A DNA stretch of 5,721 nucleotides from UBA7328 sp036479115. GTDB lineage: Bacteria > Bacteroidota > Bacteroidia > Chitinophagales > Saprospiraceae. Shown here piece by piece: positions 5,627-5,721 of this stretch. The stretch is from assembly GCA_036479115.1 (NCBI GenBank), contig JAZGFD010000214.1:1-5721 (forward strand), read 5' to 3'. The notes beneath the pieces were generated by a model, which ran no database searches, was not told the origin of the DNA, and saw only the letters and a program-made list of their open reading frames with translations. The translations under genes and the position numbers were made by a program. The number at the start of each line of letters is the position of its first letter. Position 1 is the first letter of the stretch.

Positions 5627-5721
5627 TAGTGGTGTCCGACTAAACCTAAAAAAGGCTATTGTCTCAAGAAATTCCCTCTGCAAACTACTTTTTGTCCAAT
5701 AGCAGGGTGTCTACTGCTAAA
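5627..5721 (-). mobile_element. Probable right end of an insertion sequence, running out of the window
   Basis: TAGTGGTGTCCGACTAAACC (5627-5646) looks like the terminal inverted repeat of an IS element: GTGTCCG-type ends are common among bacterial IS families. Read leftward, the window edge carries the end of an open frame: one frame gives LAVDTLLLDKK and a TAG stop at 5687-5685, another gives FSSRHPAIGQKVVCRGNF and more, with a stop at 5658-5656. Either would place the transposase stop 25-54 bp from the element's end, as is usual. The other end and the transposase body lie outside the window, so the family cannot be named and the assignment remains tentative. Confidence 0.35.

Noticed and set aside
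1..5721. CRISPR array
   Set aside because: No regularly spaced direct repeat of 23-40 bp was seen anywhere in the window.

Overview
The window looks like chromosomal DNA of a Bacteroidota bacterium, probably a member of Cytophagales (Flammeovirga/Marivirga/Microscilla-like). The base composition is AT-rich, there are no clear Shine-Dalgarno sequences, the secreted proteins carry Bacteroidota-style signal peptides ending in SVSC or FGQ, and two genes belong to families I know only from that phylum. Family assignments come from reading the translations, not from a search.

Layout, left to right. Bases 1-122 hold the last 39 codons of a gene entering from the left, possibly a transposase-like protein. 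Bases 340-1293 hold a two-gene operon with zero spacing: a helical, coiled-coil lipoprotein followed by a small secreted protein ending in an RLGDVQYVDRLEGKK-type tail. The 318-bp gap 1294-1611 contains a striking nested inverted repeat (1354-1451) and, close to the next start codon, three alternating TATTCA/TGAATA half-sites. Bases 1612-3165 encode the best-understood gene, an acyl-CoA dehydrogenase fused through a charged linker to a C-terminal SCP2 lipid-carrier domain. It meets, tail to tail with a 1-bp gap, a leftward gene (3167-4726) for a 519-aa all-helical protein of a Bacteroidota-specific family of unknown function.

The last kilobase (4727-5721) has no convincing protein gene. It is not featureless: a CRP/FNR-like palindrome (5081-5094), a TATACAT box, a hairpin and an intrinsic-terminator-like structure are spaced as a small transcription unit of about 95 nt would require. 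A separate, very strong 18-bp hairpin follows at 5244-5285. The final ~95 bases look like the right end of an insertion sequence whose transposase would be read leftward from outside the window.

Working together: the only gene with a clear metabolic role is the acyl-CoA dehydrogenase-SCP2 fusion, which should act in fatty acyl-CoA oxidation in the cytoplasm. The lipoprotein pair belongs to the cell envelope. The 519-aa protein cannot be given a role. The most novel candidates are the possible small RNA unit, the nested inverted repeat and the ACAD-SCP2 fusion with its candidate operator.
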